From: Trichoplax adhaerens
Taxonomy: Eukaryota; Placozoa; Uniplacotomia; Trichoplacea; Trichoplacidae
Direction of reading: 5' to 3'
Assembly (NCBI RefSeq): GCF_000150275.1
Contig: NW_002060953.1
Span: forward strand, 1,982,064-2,046,063
DNA: 64,000 nt
Of the stretch, positions 1 to 12,187 are shown piece by piece. The stretch's first letter is position 1. Each line of letters starts with the position of its first letter. Below the pieces are notes generated by a model. It ran no database searches, was not told the origin of the DNA, and was given only the letters and a program-made list of their open reading frames with translations. A program made the position numbers and the translations under genes.

Positions 1-3000
1 AAGATACACACACTGCGTGAAAGACGGGGTCCGATTATGCAAGTCAGTTCGTTATGACTGTATTTTAACATTGCATTAAGTTAGCAATAGTTTAAAAGTT
101 TATCGAATATCTAGTTTTGTTACGATATTACTGGGCTAGTTAACCAACAAGCTATCGTAGGTAATAATGATGCCTGATTACGTTGATGTTGAAAAAGACA
201 TCTTTTATACATAAGTTCAAGTTGGTTAGTAGCGAAGCAATCTAAGATCTTGCGGTAAAGCAGTAAGGTAGAAGATCAGTTCAATTCTATACTATTGAAG
301 ATTCAATATTTTTTATTTCTAATGCATAAATGTCCTCAAATGTCATCGAGTTTCATCACAATTGCTGTGCTAAACTGAAATCAGTTAATCGACTAAATTT
401 CTGAAATATTAACGAAATGAAAGTTTAATTCTATTATAAATCAACTCCTATGATAATGGTAATTTCTAGTTAAATTTTTATTCACCAAATACATTTATAA
501 ACTTAAAATAATTTGACTTAGAAACGTTCATCTGGGTAAGCCGTAAAAAATGTCCAAATGTTAAGAGGAGCAAACGCCTATTTAATCGTAAATCGAACCG
601 TTATGACAATCGCAGTTTCTATTCAAGATTTATTCACTGAATGCGGTAAAAAGCTTCCGATAATTTGATTTAGAAAAGTTTATTAGGATAACTCGCTAAA
701 GAATTCTAAAATATAAGCTGAAGCGACAGTTAATTCAAATCAAACGACTACGATAATCGTAGTTACTATTTACAGTTTTAATCGCTAAAAATAGTTCAGA
801 GTTTTCGATAATTTATATAGAACAGTTTATCTGACACAGATTTTGACAATTCTGATTCGGATAGATGCTTCATTGATTATTGCTTCATGAAGCTGTTATT
901 TCTATAGGCTAAAATAACACCCGAACTAAGAATGCTTAACCAATTAATTGGCTAGAATCCGTTATCTAGTTATTCATACAATCTAATAAACACTTTCTAG
1001 CCATTATACACTATAACATTTATTTCCATAATAGAAGGGGTTCAATTATAATTTAAATGCAAGAATGATAAGAAAGGTTGTAATCAAATGATAAATAAGA
1101 ACTATGAACAGGCACGCCATTGAAATCTTTACAGCGACGCTTTATAAATACAAAGATAGGATTGTTTCATTATATAAAAAATTCGCATTATTGCTAATTC
1201 TGCGTACATTTCCAAAGGCCTAGTTTAGAATTATTTAGATAAAATTGTGTAAAATAATTAATAAAATTTAATTAATATTAAGATTTGAGTCAGTTTTTTA
1301 CTTAATAAAATAGCTAGTTGTTTAATAATGCTTTTGCTGAAACTAGAGAATAAACCCGATATGGAACAGTTCTAAACGTATAGCTAGGTTTTACTAGTGG
1401 TTTAGTAGGTCAACAGTTGGGTGTAGCTTGCTAAAATTCGATAAATTAAGTAAATTATCATAGAGTGATAGACAAATTGATGTTCTATTTGTGTAGAGAA
1501 TGAATAGCTTATAATTTTGTCTACAAATAGACTATTTATATTTATTTCTTAAAACTACTTTATTGTGTCACAGCTCAAATTCATGTTAAATTTACATCGA
1601 AAGATTACCAGTATATGATAACTTCATAAAATCTAAGACTTTATCTAGATTGCTATAAATTTGCGCGATATTGAAATTTTCCTACAAAAAAATATTAAAA
1701 TAATAGCAGCTAATATTGGATATCTACTGATTCACACAGATTGGCCAGTAAGGTGCAAGCTAACAAGTATATAAAATACAATGTATCAAAAATGGCTTTC
1801 AAAATGGTAAGAAAGTAATTTTAAAGAAGTGTAGTCTTTTATAGTTATATCAGAATCACTTTTTATTATCTTAGCCAATTGCTACTGTTTATTGCTCTAG
1901 ATTAGTTCTAGGAAAACAAAAATTTGCTACACAGAAATTACAATATTCAATCGCTAGCTTTTGATTAAGCATTCAAATTGTATCCTGTATATCACTATTC
2001 TTGATAAAGTTAGTTTTTTATTATATTAAGTTTAAATCGAATTATCTTGTAATAAACTTAAGAATTTCGTAGTTTAGTGTAAGGTAAATTAGCATATACA
2101 ATTTATGGTAAACAAAACGTTACATTTTTATTGGTTTTTCGGTTACAAGCAAAATTATAGATTTACTAGATATTCGGTTGAAAAGCCTATTTAAATTTAA
2201 TCTTATAATATCAAACACGAGAAAGCCAAGTATATATTCCACAAGAATCGGATTTGCAAATAGAATTCTGTTATAAAGTCGTAGTACTAACTTCATTTAA
2301 AGTTTTATTAACTAAAATTTAAATAAGTCATGTTGTAGGGTTCCTGGAAAAGATATGCATACGTTTATGTAGCTTTTCTTATCATAACTTGTGCAGAAAA
2401 GGCTTACTGTTGAGCTTTTGATCAAGATTATGTCTAATTCATTACTGCTTGTAATCCTGAGCATAAAAGTTCTGCCATACATCATTTGAGTCAGATAACT
2501 GGTCGCAAAATATATATCATATTTGCTTAATCTGTACATTCGTAAATGCACCCAAATTCCTTCTTAACATAAACGTTATGTTTTATTTTTAAGCAAGATG
2601 GAAAATATTGGTCTATTTTTGGAAAGTACTTATGAACTAGGGGTTCCTAAGATAGATATGTTTCAAACAGTGGATTTATACGATGGCACGAACATTCCAC
2701 AGGTTTTTAATAAATAAATTGATATTCCTATAAAATGATAATTACTATCTGTAGGATATGTCAGCGAAATTAGTATTCAAATCCATAGTCTAAAGCGCAG
2801 TTTCTGATATATCTCGTCCATTAGGTACTGAATGGAATAATAGCTTATGAAAGAAAGGTAAAAATATTCTGCGTTCATATGTTTCTTTATAAAGATTTGC
2901 CGAGAAATGACAATTTATGACTTTTGATGATTCAGAACCTGGATATTCGAAGTAGTAGATTATAACTCAACTTAATAAAGCTACTTGACTAACTTCATAG

Positions 3001-4930
3001 GCTAGGGCTACCGGATACAACGGACCTACTCTTGGCCCGAGTTCTACTTAAAAATCCGACAAATCTCGGATGATATGGATTAACAGTTTCATAGTTAAAC
3101 TTAAATGACTATTCAACACAAGGCCACAACATAATTATTAAGTCCGCACCCTTACTTCATCAATAAAATGTTGTTTAATTCTGTTTGACTAGTAATATTA
3201 TCGTTTCTCTCTTTATAGTGTATACTTCTAAATAGTTGAATTGTATCGTAGAACTATCTTAACATAGAAGTAAGATGTTCTTATTGCTCATAACAACTTT
3301 TAAATGATTTCCTATCACCGAATATCATTTTCGTTCTTACACTACCTATAATAAAGACTATGTTTTCAATATGTTATTCTCTTGTCATTTCAGGTGATTA
3401 TGATGGACAGCTGGACTTCCTATCTTCCTAAAAATCTCACTCTCCATCAGTTATACCTTCTTCATAGAAGATAAACGTTATTTTAACTAACTATTGAATC
3501 ATTCTTTTGCTATGCTATGTTCATATCGTGGTATTTATTTCTTACTTAATGAGTTGCGCTGGCTTTAGTGATCAGAACTTCGATAAGGTTCGATTTAAAG
3601 ATACTCGTTATCTAAGAATTTTTATACGACAGCTAAGGATAGGGTATTAATACAGTTTCAAATTAATTTCTGTCTCAATAGAATATGAAACACCCTTTCT
3701 TTAGATTAGGCGGTTGCTTATAAACCATTCCTATAGTAATCTATGTAAAACTTTGCAAGGTAGTGAAAAAGAAAAGATGGCGAAGTCTCGCCTTGGCTAA
3801 GTAAAACTAAAGGGTACTATTACATTCTAGATGTTTTCTATAGTAAAGTGATAATAATTTCATACTAACAGTTATAAAGGACTCTATTTTAGTCCTGTGC
3901 TACCATTACGTATGACATATCATCAAACAACTCTCTACTTTATTTTTATCGTTAGTATGTCAGGGTAATCGACTACGTGATTACCGCTTTGAAAAGTAAA
4001 AATCGACAATACTATGCCATAATAATAAAACTTATAATATCAGTTAGTAAAATATCAATCATTTATTATGCAGATTCAAAATTAATAATAAGTATGACTT
4101 TAAGGTAATTATTCAAGTCCATTTCACGAAAAGACGACATAATAGCGGCTTTACATGAAAAAATAAGTCTGTCAGCTTCACTAATTAATATGGTAGTAAA
4201 AGATGAAATGATCAGCTAGAACTAATACAGCTCATTTGTAATCCAGCAGGAAAAGGATAAAAAAATGCTACTTTTAACATAGTAACAATCATCAATAAAG
4301 GAGTTATTACGAACATGGCAAAAAAGTATAAAAGTTTTAAAGAGAAATATTGACTCTATCTTATGATCTTTAATCCATTTTATTTCAATTAAACAGATAA
4401 GAATACCGTAGTTGCATGACAATATCAAAATACTGTTCAAATTAATTTTACATGGCTATACTACAAAGATATACTTTACCATTCACTAATAATTATGCAT
4501 CTTTAGAAGAACATTACTGCTTAAGTTAATAATCAAATAAGTATAGATGGCTAAGTTGCGTAAGACTGGCTTTAAAATGTCGGTGGTCTAAAACTCGTCT
4601 ATCCTTAAAATTAAAAAGTAATGATAAGAAATCTATTAGAGCTAACAGAGAACTCCAATTTTGTAAAAAGGCACGGTAACTTTTTAAATAAGACTTTATG
4701 TAATAACATCAGCTAGCAATAATAGTAAGTCATTTAATGTACTTAAAAAAGTAATACTGTGCGCTATTTCATTATCAGAATAGATAATTTAGTCGGGAAA
4801 AAAGTCTGTAATGCTAGTAATAGATTGGAATGAAATTGTCTGTGTCTAGATGACGCAAACAGTCTTAATTTATCAAAGGATTTCGTCAAACTTAAAATTG
4901 ATAGGAATTAATTCCAGGCTTTCATTTTTT
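1..4930. other. Intergenic region, no gene recognised
   Basis: About 4.9 kb of AT-rich DNA lying downstream of the minus-strand phospholipase gene. Neither strand shows a frame with recognisable protein family motifs, and the open frames present are short with low-complexity translations. The only structure noted is a diverged tandem repeat at about 405-840. Small exons of an unknown gene cannot be excluded by eye. Confidence 0.5.
405..840. repeat. Diverged ~150-bp tandem repeat, about three units
   Basis: A motif reading roughly ATAATTTGAyTTAGAAAmGTT recurs near 509, 659 and 809. The sequence around each anchor is alignable (ATAATCG/ATAATGG, TTATTCACTGAAT/TTATTCACCAAAT). The period is close to 150 bp and units are considerably diverged. 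No function is suggested. Confidence 0.5.
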
Positions 4931-7900
4931 CTAATCAGAAAAGGGCTGGCCACCTGTAGCTACAGATAAAATATCTAAAACAACTCTTTCATTACTTAAT
5001 ATGCCGACATGTGTAACTCCCGGTAGTGAACGATATGATACTGGCTGCGATTGCTCATCTTTCCAACGTCTACAAACCTATTATATTAAATTAATTATAT
5101 ATTGTTTATGTTTCTATGACATATTCCCATTTATATAGAGAAGTATCTCTGTATCTTACTTGTAAGCTTGGTAAAGGTACACGTCCATCGCCATCAACTT
5201 CGATTACTTTCGGCTTTTGATCAAAATTATCACTATCGTACTGAAAAATATTCGGGGTTTTGACTCCTATACCTAAATAAGAATTACACATAGGGGTACT
5301 TTACAAACGGCATTTTACTAATTTGGTTCAATCTCTTACTCTTTATATTATTCTACTCATAATTGTAAATGAGGCTAGTTTTAACACAGTTACCATGCCA
5401 GCAATAGACAGTGACATTAGGAGCTTGCAGAGTTGTCAAATCCTTGTTATTTAAATACATTTCATAAACGCCCTAAATAGCAAATGAATATAACATAGAT
5501 TTTATCCTCTATTTATTCTATGGTTAAAATAAATTAGCTTATATTGCTGGTGTTGCTATATGTCTTACATGCAATGATTGCTGTTCCAATAGAGCGCCTA
5601 TATCACTAGCTGTGTAATTTCTTGTTGGTGTGCTGAGAAAAACGTAATCTTTCCAGTACTTTGCATTTGGAAATAGCCATGCTATACTGCCTAAAATTTA
5701 AAATTTATAATAGAGTTTGTACAGCTATCTTAATAGGATACTATTATTCTTACAAAATTGCGTAAAAAGGGCGTCTATTTAAGCTTAGTCTTACATACCG
5801 AAACTTCGAGCAAGCGTACGAATAATATTAGGATCAATAAAATCAGGTAATCCATCTAGTATTGGAGATAGCTGAATAATACGTAAAAATTTCACTTTAT
5901 GAAATTAAAATAAAGATATTATACCGGGTCTACAATTTTAGATCTGCATACAAAATCTGAATTAATTCTTTCATTCAAAGTTTGCTTGTTTTGATATTAT
6001 AAAATGATCAAAATTCTTGCATTCACTGATATTAAAATATATTGGTTATGTAAATAGCTATGGCTTTATTTCCTCGCTTCTTATACATTAGCCTTACCAC
6101 GCCAGCAACTGTCTGTCCAGCACCTGCGAATACTCCAGCTAGAGCAATGTAAGATTTTATATATTTTGCTTTCCATGCTTCGCTAACATAGGTGTTCAAA
6201 AATAAAGTCAAGACTGGATTGCCTACAAAATCGTAATTGTTATAAATTATTATACCGATATAAGTCTTATATTAATCTAGGCTTTAAGAAGTAAGTCTTG
6301 CTGTGAGCAAATCACAAAATAGAAATATACTCGGGATTTCTTTTCCGACATACCTAAACTTTCTGCCACACAAACCACAGGAGTATTGCTATTGTTTGCG
6401 TATGCTCCTTCAATCATTTTTTTCAAATTATGAAATATACCATTTGGTAAATAATAAGAATCAGCTCCAACACGCCAGTCGTACTAAATTAATAGATCAA
6501 ATGCACATTGCAGGCAATTTATTAAATCATATTTATAACCGTCTAATAAGAATTAAACTTTTTATTAATAGCAACGGCATACTTACAGGAGCAGCTATCA
6601 AATTTTTATTCTGCTGATATCCAATACTCTCCAGAGCATTGATAATGGTGTTATACTCTCCAGTTAATGATTTCAGCAATCCCGATGGGTCAATGAATCG
6701 AATGTTTTCTATTCCTGTACGAACTCTTACTTGGACACCTACGGAGATTACAAAAATGATGATCAGTTCTATTCCTGGTAATTCGGATATATCAAATTTG
6801 TTGCGTTTATTTATTCCATCTTAAACGCTATCTCTGCTTGTAATGTAACTAGTATTGTGATTGTAGACTGTTAGCCATATTTAGTATAATTTACGGTAGA
6901 TATTTATCCTAAGAGATATTTGGTAGCTATAACTATAGACTGTAGTGGTACAGACTCTATGCTAGAGTACAGATGACTATACGCAGTAAAGTGATAAAAT
7001 TATTAAGTTACTAATAAGGCTATAGGTAAAAATAGAACTGTAAATCATATTAAAATACGGTTAATTCATTGTACTTTGGCTGGTGTGAATAATGTCTACG
7101 TAAGTACTGTAGTCGTATCCATATTGGATTAATGATGGTCGCAGTAGAATAGTCTTACTAAGAATAATTTAACTATGTGTAATATAAGGTAAAAGGTTGC
7201 CATGCGGATTGTAGCTGCGATTGCTACGAAAAGTATAAAAGCATGCAACTTTAGATTATTCTGTTAGTTCGTTGTAGAAGTCTTTAGTAGTAGTATTCGG
7301 CTAGAGTAGAGCTGTGTGTAGTTAATCTTTGTATAAGATTCAATAAAGCCCTTATTTTTTTTAAATTTGGAATTTTGTGATCGGTATATATCACACTGCT
7401 AGAAGTATAATTATGATAAATAGCTGCTTAAAGATTTAGCATTAATTGTACCTTCTGCTGCTGGAGAATAAACGTGAGTAACAGCATCGTACTTTAATTT
7501 TATATTATCCTCCCTATTAAGGTTTCAAAATTAAGAAGTTGCTTGATAGACGCGTCATCATTAAACAAAAAAATTAATTATAGAATTTAAAACTGGTTGC
7601 ATCGCATCTAATACTAGCTAATGATAATGATAACTATAAAATCTCATTTATGATAGATAAGAATATACAGTAGATTAAGGAGTACTAGAAAATTATCATG
7701 TTCAAATGCTCGAATCAAACTATAGTTATCGATCATACTTTATACTTACCAGCAGTCTATAATAAAGGGAAGAAAATCTTCAATGTTTACCCATATCAAT
7801 TCCCATTTGGACTTTTTCTTGCAATAAAAGTATGGAACACTTTTTCTGTCAAGTTTAGCTTCGAGTTGAGCTCCCAATAGGGCTAACCGTAAAGTGAGTT

Positions 7901-8217
7901 ATTCAAAATCATTTAAGATTACCTTAGATTCTAGAAGTTTGTTCAAGTTAAATTATTTCATATAATGTTTGATCTATTAATTAATTGATATAATTCCAAA
8001 GAAAAATTTCGTTGGGTCTAATATCAGCACGCAATCTAGTATGTTAGTAGTTGTAAGCTTAGTACGACTCCATTGACCAATTACGCTTTATGTACCTGTA
8101 ACAAGCATGACAGGATACATCTTTTTCTTATTACTAGCTTTAAGTTTGTTAATAAAACTGCGAACTGAAGGAGACCGAAGAGGATTTTTTTCTTCATTTT
8201 GATATTTGATGTATGGT
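4931..8217 (-). CDS. PLA2G15: LCAT/PLA2G15-family lysosomal phospholipase (copy 1), 5' exon not found
   Basis: Minus-strand gene of at least 11 exons: 8096-8217, 7750-7882, 7452-7513, 6587-6738, 6354-6483, 6098-6222, 5799-5871, 5569-5690, 5394-5472, 5160-5272 and 4931-5077 (stop 4931-4933). Phases agree throughout, giving about 419 residues after the missing leader exon. Family marks in order: the oxyanion-loop region MLVTALLGAQLEAKLDR; a Cys pair around a Trp-rich loop (FYCKKK, then DCW); API-DWR-type AAPYDWRVGAD; nucleophile elbow VCVAESLG; catalytic Asp in EVDGDGRVPL; catalytic His in LPGVTHVG. Family enzymes are secreted or lysosomal Ser-Asp-His acyltransferases/phospholipases acting on the sn-1 or sn-2 ester of phospholipids. 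Glu precedes the nucleophile Ser, where vertebrate members have His. An LTR-A solo LTR lies in the intron between 6739 and 7451. PLA2G15 is favoured over LCAT because invertebrate members of this family are usually of that type. The leader exon must end in phase 2 and was not identified. Confidence 0.88.
6839..7395 (+). mobile_element. LTR-A solo LTR, copy 1
   Basis: About 557 bp beginning TGTAATGTAAC and ending TATATATCACA, flanked on both sides by the 5-bp duplication CTGCT (6834-6838 and 7396-7400). TG...CA ends with a 5-bp target duplication are the signature of an LTR left after loss of the internal region. It lies in an intron of the minus-strand phospholipase gene. The other copies are at 45266-45819 and 52522-53076, all in the same plus orientation and very similar. 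No coding sequence is present. Confidence 0.8.
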
Positions 8218-9220
8218 CTATAGATATGTAAAGCGTTAGTTATTATATCAAGATCCTTGCCTGATACGACGTAGTTAATCACAAATTTCCAAAGACAGTA
8301 TACAATAAGAAATTTATTAGATCTTTATACAAATACACATTACCCTCAGTTCTACACTAATCGAATAAAACTACTAGAAAGCTCTTAGACTGAATTACTA
8401 TATCATCTAAAATTGCTAGCTTATACGCTTTTGGCAGCATCTGTAGCCATAATAAGGGTAGCAAAGTTAGCTAGACTATATTTTTAATAACGATAGTGCT
8501 CATTGTCATAGATACTTTAGCTGAGTATCATTATAGGCAAAGCTTTACACTTTGTCAGAAAATTTTGCTATATGTGGCTAATAATTAATTTACAGTTTGG
8601 TACTTGATTGCATAACATCTGATTAAAATATATTCGCTGATCATCGTTACTGTAATTCCAATGCTGATGATAATAGTATTTTCACCGAGCGGAAGACTTA
8701 TTAACTAAAGTACAAGCAAATTTTAATCCTAAAAATTAATCTATCATAGTGTTCAATATGACTATAACAAACATATGTATAATCTAAGCATAGTAAAAGT
8801 AAACGATAAAAGTGTAACTTGAAGGGCGAACGTAATTAAACTACGAATTATATATCATTTATCGCTAGCGATTAATGATAGAATCTTGTAGCTTAAGTTG
8901 ACATGAGTATTATGTAACTGGGTATAATTTTAATGATTAGCTGGCTACTGCAAACCGCGATTTGAAAGCAAACTAGTAAGATACCGATTATCAATAAAGG
9001 AATTAGATCTATTTCCTCTGAGGCGATATGTGGTTGAAATTCTAGGTTATAGAAACTCTTGCTATTAAAATAATATATCTATTTATGCCACCTAAGCCTA
9101 ATTGACCTCTTAGTTACTACATCGAAATAGTACTACTGTGGTTCGTTTTATTTTGATTATCATGGTTATTATCAATAAGTTTAGTGATAATAACTTGTTA
9201 CTATAATAATGATAAGTAGA
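8218..9220. other. Upstream region of phospholipase copy 1
   Basis: About 1 kb between the first recognised phospholipase exon and the small secreted ORF. The missing signal-peptide exon would be expected here or further upstream. Short minus-strand ATG frames were inspected, and none combined a signal-like start with a good phase-2 donor. Nothing else was seen. Confidence 0.4.
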
Positions 9221-9376
9221 TTAATCGTTATCCGATGATACAAACTCTTTCATCTTGTTCACAAATGCATCCTTTCCTCTCTCAGTATATAAGTCTTTCC
9301 AATTTCCCATGTCAGCGTTTACGGCCCCAACAGCTAACGTTAACATCGTTAATGTGATAATATCAAAGCTCTTCAT
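9221..9376 (-). CDS. 51-aa ORF with signal peptide; small secreted peptide or unplaced leader exon
   Basis: Minus-strand ORF from ATG 9376-9374 to TAA 9223-9221. The start lies in a good context (gacaccATGa). Residues 1-21 look like a classic signal peptide: basic start MKSF, hydrophobic core ITLTMLTLAVGA, then a V-N-A cleavage site. The rest (about 30 residues, starting DMGNWKDLYTERGKDAF) is hydrophilic, could form an amphipathic helix, and ends EFVSSDND. It could be a complete secreted peptide or the leader exon of the downstream phospholipase. Against the latter, the phospholipase acceptor at 8217 needs a phase-2 donor, while the GT sites in this ORF are in phase 0, so a further exon would be required. 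In favour, its FVNKMKEF resembles FINKLKAS in the phospholipase's first recognised exon. Confidence 0.5.
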   Translation of the reverse strand: MKSFDIITLTMLTLAVGAVNADMGNWKDLYTERGKDAFVNKMKEFVSSDND

Positions 9377-10504
9377 GGTGTCAATGGTAGGCTGCTAATA
9401 TGACTTTAGTAAAATAAGCAATGATTTTATACTATAGAAAAGTTATCTTATGCTAAATAAGACGAGTATGCTAGATAAGGTCCACGAGTATTATTTCCAA
9501 CTGTCAATCGTTAATCTTCAACTAACGGCTGTCTACTAGCGCTTCCTCAGTAATCTAGACTAACACTGCAATGAACTACCGTTGATTACCTTAGATATTA
9601 TAAAAGTTTAAATTATTGCTTTATTATATAACCCTAAAGCAAGATCTTTGCGAATAGGATAGTGCATCAAACGTATCTTCAGATTAAATTGAATTATAAG
9701 ACGATTTAAAAGTAAATAATGGATTGGCTAGGAAGTAGAGGACTGCAGCAGGTAGGCAATTAAGGATGTCTTTATCACAGTATAAGGTAATGTATAGAAC
9801 AATACCTTAGCATTAATAGACCGTAGTATAATGTAGACCAAATGCTGATGTTATAGTGTACGTTAAATTCTTGTATGCAGAGCTTGCAATGATAGGTTAG
9901 AGTTCTAACTTAAATATCATACTGAATATATATTATGCTAGTTTTTAAAAGTAAATCTGTTGGCTATAATAGTCTTGTTTGATCTACTACCTATATCATA
10001 TTGAAATAAAACAAATTTTAGTATCATGTGACTAGCTCGTGAAAAATAGACAAAATTACGGCAGATACTGATAACAATCGCATGAATATTTAACGAGTAC
10101 TGCATTCTAATGACCTAGTTAGTTTACAATTTGTGATATATTGTAAGCTATAATTTGCATTCGATATAGACTAATAGAGGTTCTAGATTAATCATTATAT
10201 TGTTATAATTATTAGTTTATATAAGCTACCGCCTAGAAATAGGTAATTATTAATAGGTATTTGTTGTATCATTTAATTGAGACTCATTTATATCTATTAG
10301 AAGTTGTATTCCATAAAGATCGACAGTTATTGCTGATTCTACCTTCGTGTTATAGAACGCAATCATGTTTGCTGAAGTACAGCAGGAACATCATTACACA
10401 CTTATACATCAGCTGACTAACATTAGACTATGTTGTATGCTTTTAATTTGAAATTGCAATAGATGAAGATGGACTATAAAGCGTAGAGGCACATCGCAGT
10501 TACA

Positions 10505-11980
10505 TGAAAATACCTTATGCTCATTATTTTGATAGCATTAAAAATAATTCAATCGTAATTTGCATTATAAACGTAATGATTGCCATCGTAGTGGAAAAAC
10601 GCTTCTATCTTGATCATAAATCTCAGAACTATCAATATTATTATTCTAATTTGAAGATTTAATTAGGAGCTATTTCCTATATATTTCTTCTGCGCCTCAC
10701 TTGTTGCCAACATCAGCTAGAATTAATTGGAAAGATTACTATCTAATTATAATCAATAGAACAAACGATTTAGCAATAGAAATCGTATTATACCAAAGAT
10801 AAAATTGTCAATCTCTGGTAGTTAACGAAAAGAACAAATGCAGATAATGACATCTCTTCGCAGATCCAACAACCTTAAATTTTGAATCAAATTCTCCTTT
10901 GCAGTAGTCTACTCAAATGTTAAGAGTCAGATTAGTATACTATATTATAACGTGACGTTATAGAGCTGACATCTACGACCTTCCATGTACTTAGTATTAA
11001 TGTTGCAAGTACACTATTTTACCATACCAACCACCTTCTGCAGTTAATTTATGAAGCGTAGCGACAACCCAAGGTCACACAATACCGTACTTTATTTCAT
11101 ATTATTAGAAAGCTTCTAATAGAAAATATTACTGCAATTAGCTGAAAACTCTGCGGCTAAATATTTTGAGTACCATTAATTGAGCTAACACCAATCACTC
11201 AATATTTTCATTCGAATTAGTACTCAACTGATTCGTTAGCTAAAAACATTTTTATTTTATTACTACAAAATATTCTATTTATTAAAAGGAAGAAATAATA
11301 TATGCATTATACGCGTATATTGTAGGCAATTGTTGCTTCAGACCGACATTATTTAATTGCAACTTGTATTTCATTAAACTGATTAGTTTTAATGTGCAAA
11401 GGATGCAGATCAATCGTTGACGAGCATCAGGCTTTCACACCTTATCATACATTACTGAGATATTACAGGAGTCTATTTTCATTCGCAAGTCCATTCATAT
11501 TGTTACAATTAAATAGAGTCAATCGTCATTTGCATTAAAAACACATATCTTAACTTATGTATTTTTTTATACATGACAGTTTTAGTTGCTGGCTGATTTA
11601 ATCAAGGACACTTTCATCTTTTCCATACATCTCAGAAGGACGAACTACGTTAGTTTTTAATTAAAAGAATTTAATTGATAGCTATTTCCTATCTATTTCT
11701 TTTACCCCCCCCCCCCCCCCATCGTTTTATTACAGAAGCCAGACTGAATTACTAGGTAACATTGCTATCTAATTATAATTAAGAACCCAAACTAGACAGT
11801 AGTAGTAATCATATTATGCTAATAGCAATATCACAATTTTATGATAGTTACCAAAGCAACACTTCGCGAAAAATGATCTGTTTATGTAGGTATATCTGTG
11901 TTACGTGATATCATTTCTATTTAAGTTTGTTTCCAAGCTTTATTTTGGAGTCCGTTTGCATGTTCAAATCAACTTATTAA
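10505..11980. repeat. Diverged direct duplication, units about 1 kb apart
   Basis: Segments near 10510-10960 and 11520-11980 share ordered anchors: ATTTGCATTA followed by AAAC, GCTATTTCCTAT followed by TATTTCTT, then CTATCTAATTATAAT. The matches are interrupted and the copies are old. No coding content was recognised. Confidence 0.4.
11705..11720. repeat. C16 homopolymer
   Basis: An uninterrupted run of 16 C residues (G on the minus strand) in a region that is otherwise about 70% A+T. It sits inside the second unit of the diverged duplication, at the place where the first unit reads TTCTGCGCC. Expansion of a short C-rich stretch or an assembly-sensitive site are both possible. Confidence 0.95.
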
Positions 11981-12187
11981 GTGAATGACTTTTACTAGAA
12001 AGTATCAGAAGTTTTTGATCCACTGCAAGTTTTATCCAGTTGACTAAGTTAGTTATATACTATAAACATCTACATCACAGTGATGCTACAATAATTGCTA
12101 GGCTTAATTAAACAAATAACAGACGAGGCATTCTACAAAAAATTTCATTCATAGAAAACTTAAATAACACACTTGAAAACTCATAAT

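Larger units (their letters stand above)
9377..12187. other. Intergenic region with diverged duplication
   Basis: About 2.8 kb between the small secreted ORF and the 3' end of the acyl-CoA synthetase gene. No coding signal was recognised. It contains a diverged ~1-kb-spaced duplication and a 16-C homopolymer, listed separately. Confidence 0.5.

Noticed and set aside
6839-7400. Helitron end (terminal GTGAT...ATCAC hairpin followed by CTAG)
   Set aside because: The trailing bases differ between copies and are instead the 5-bp target duplications.
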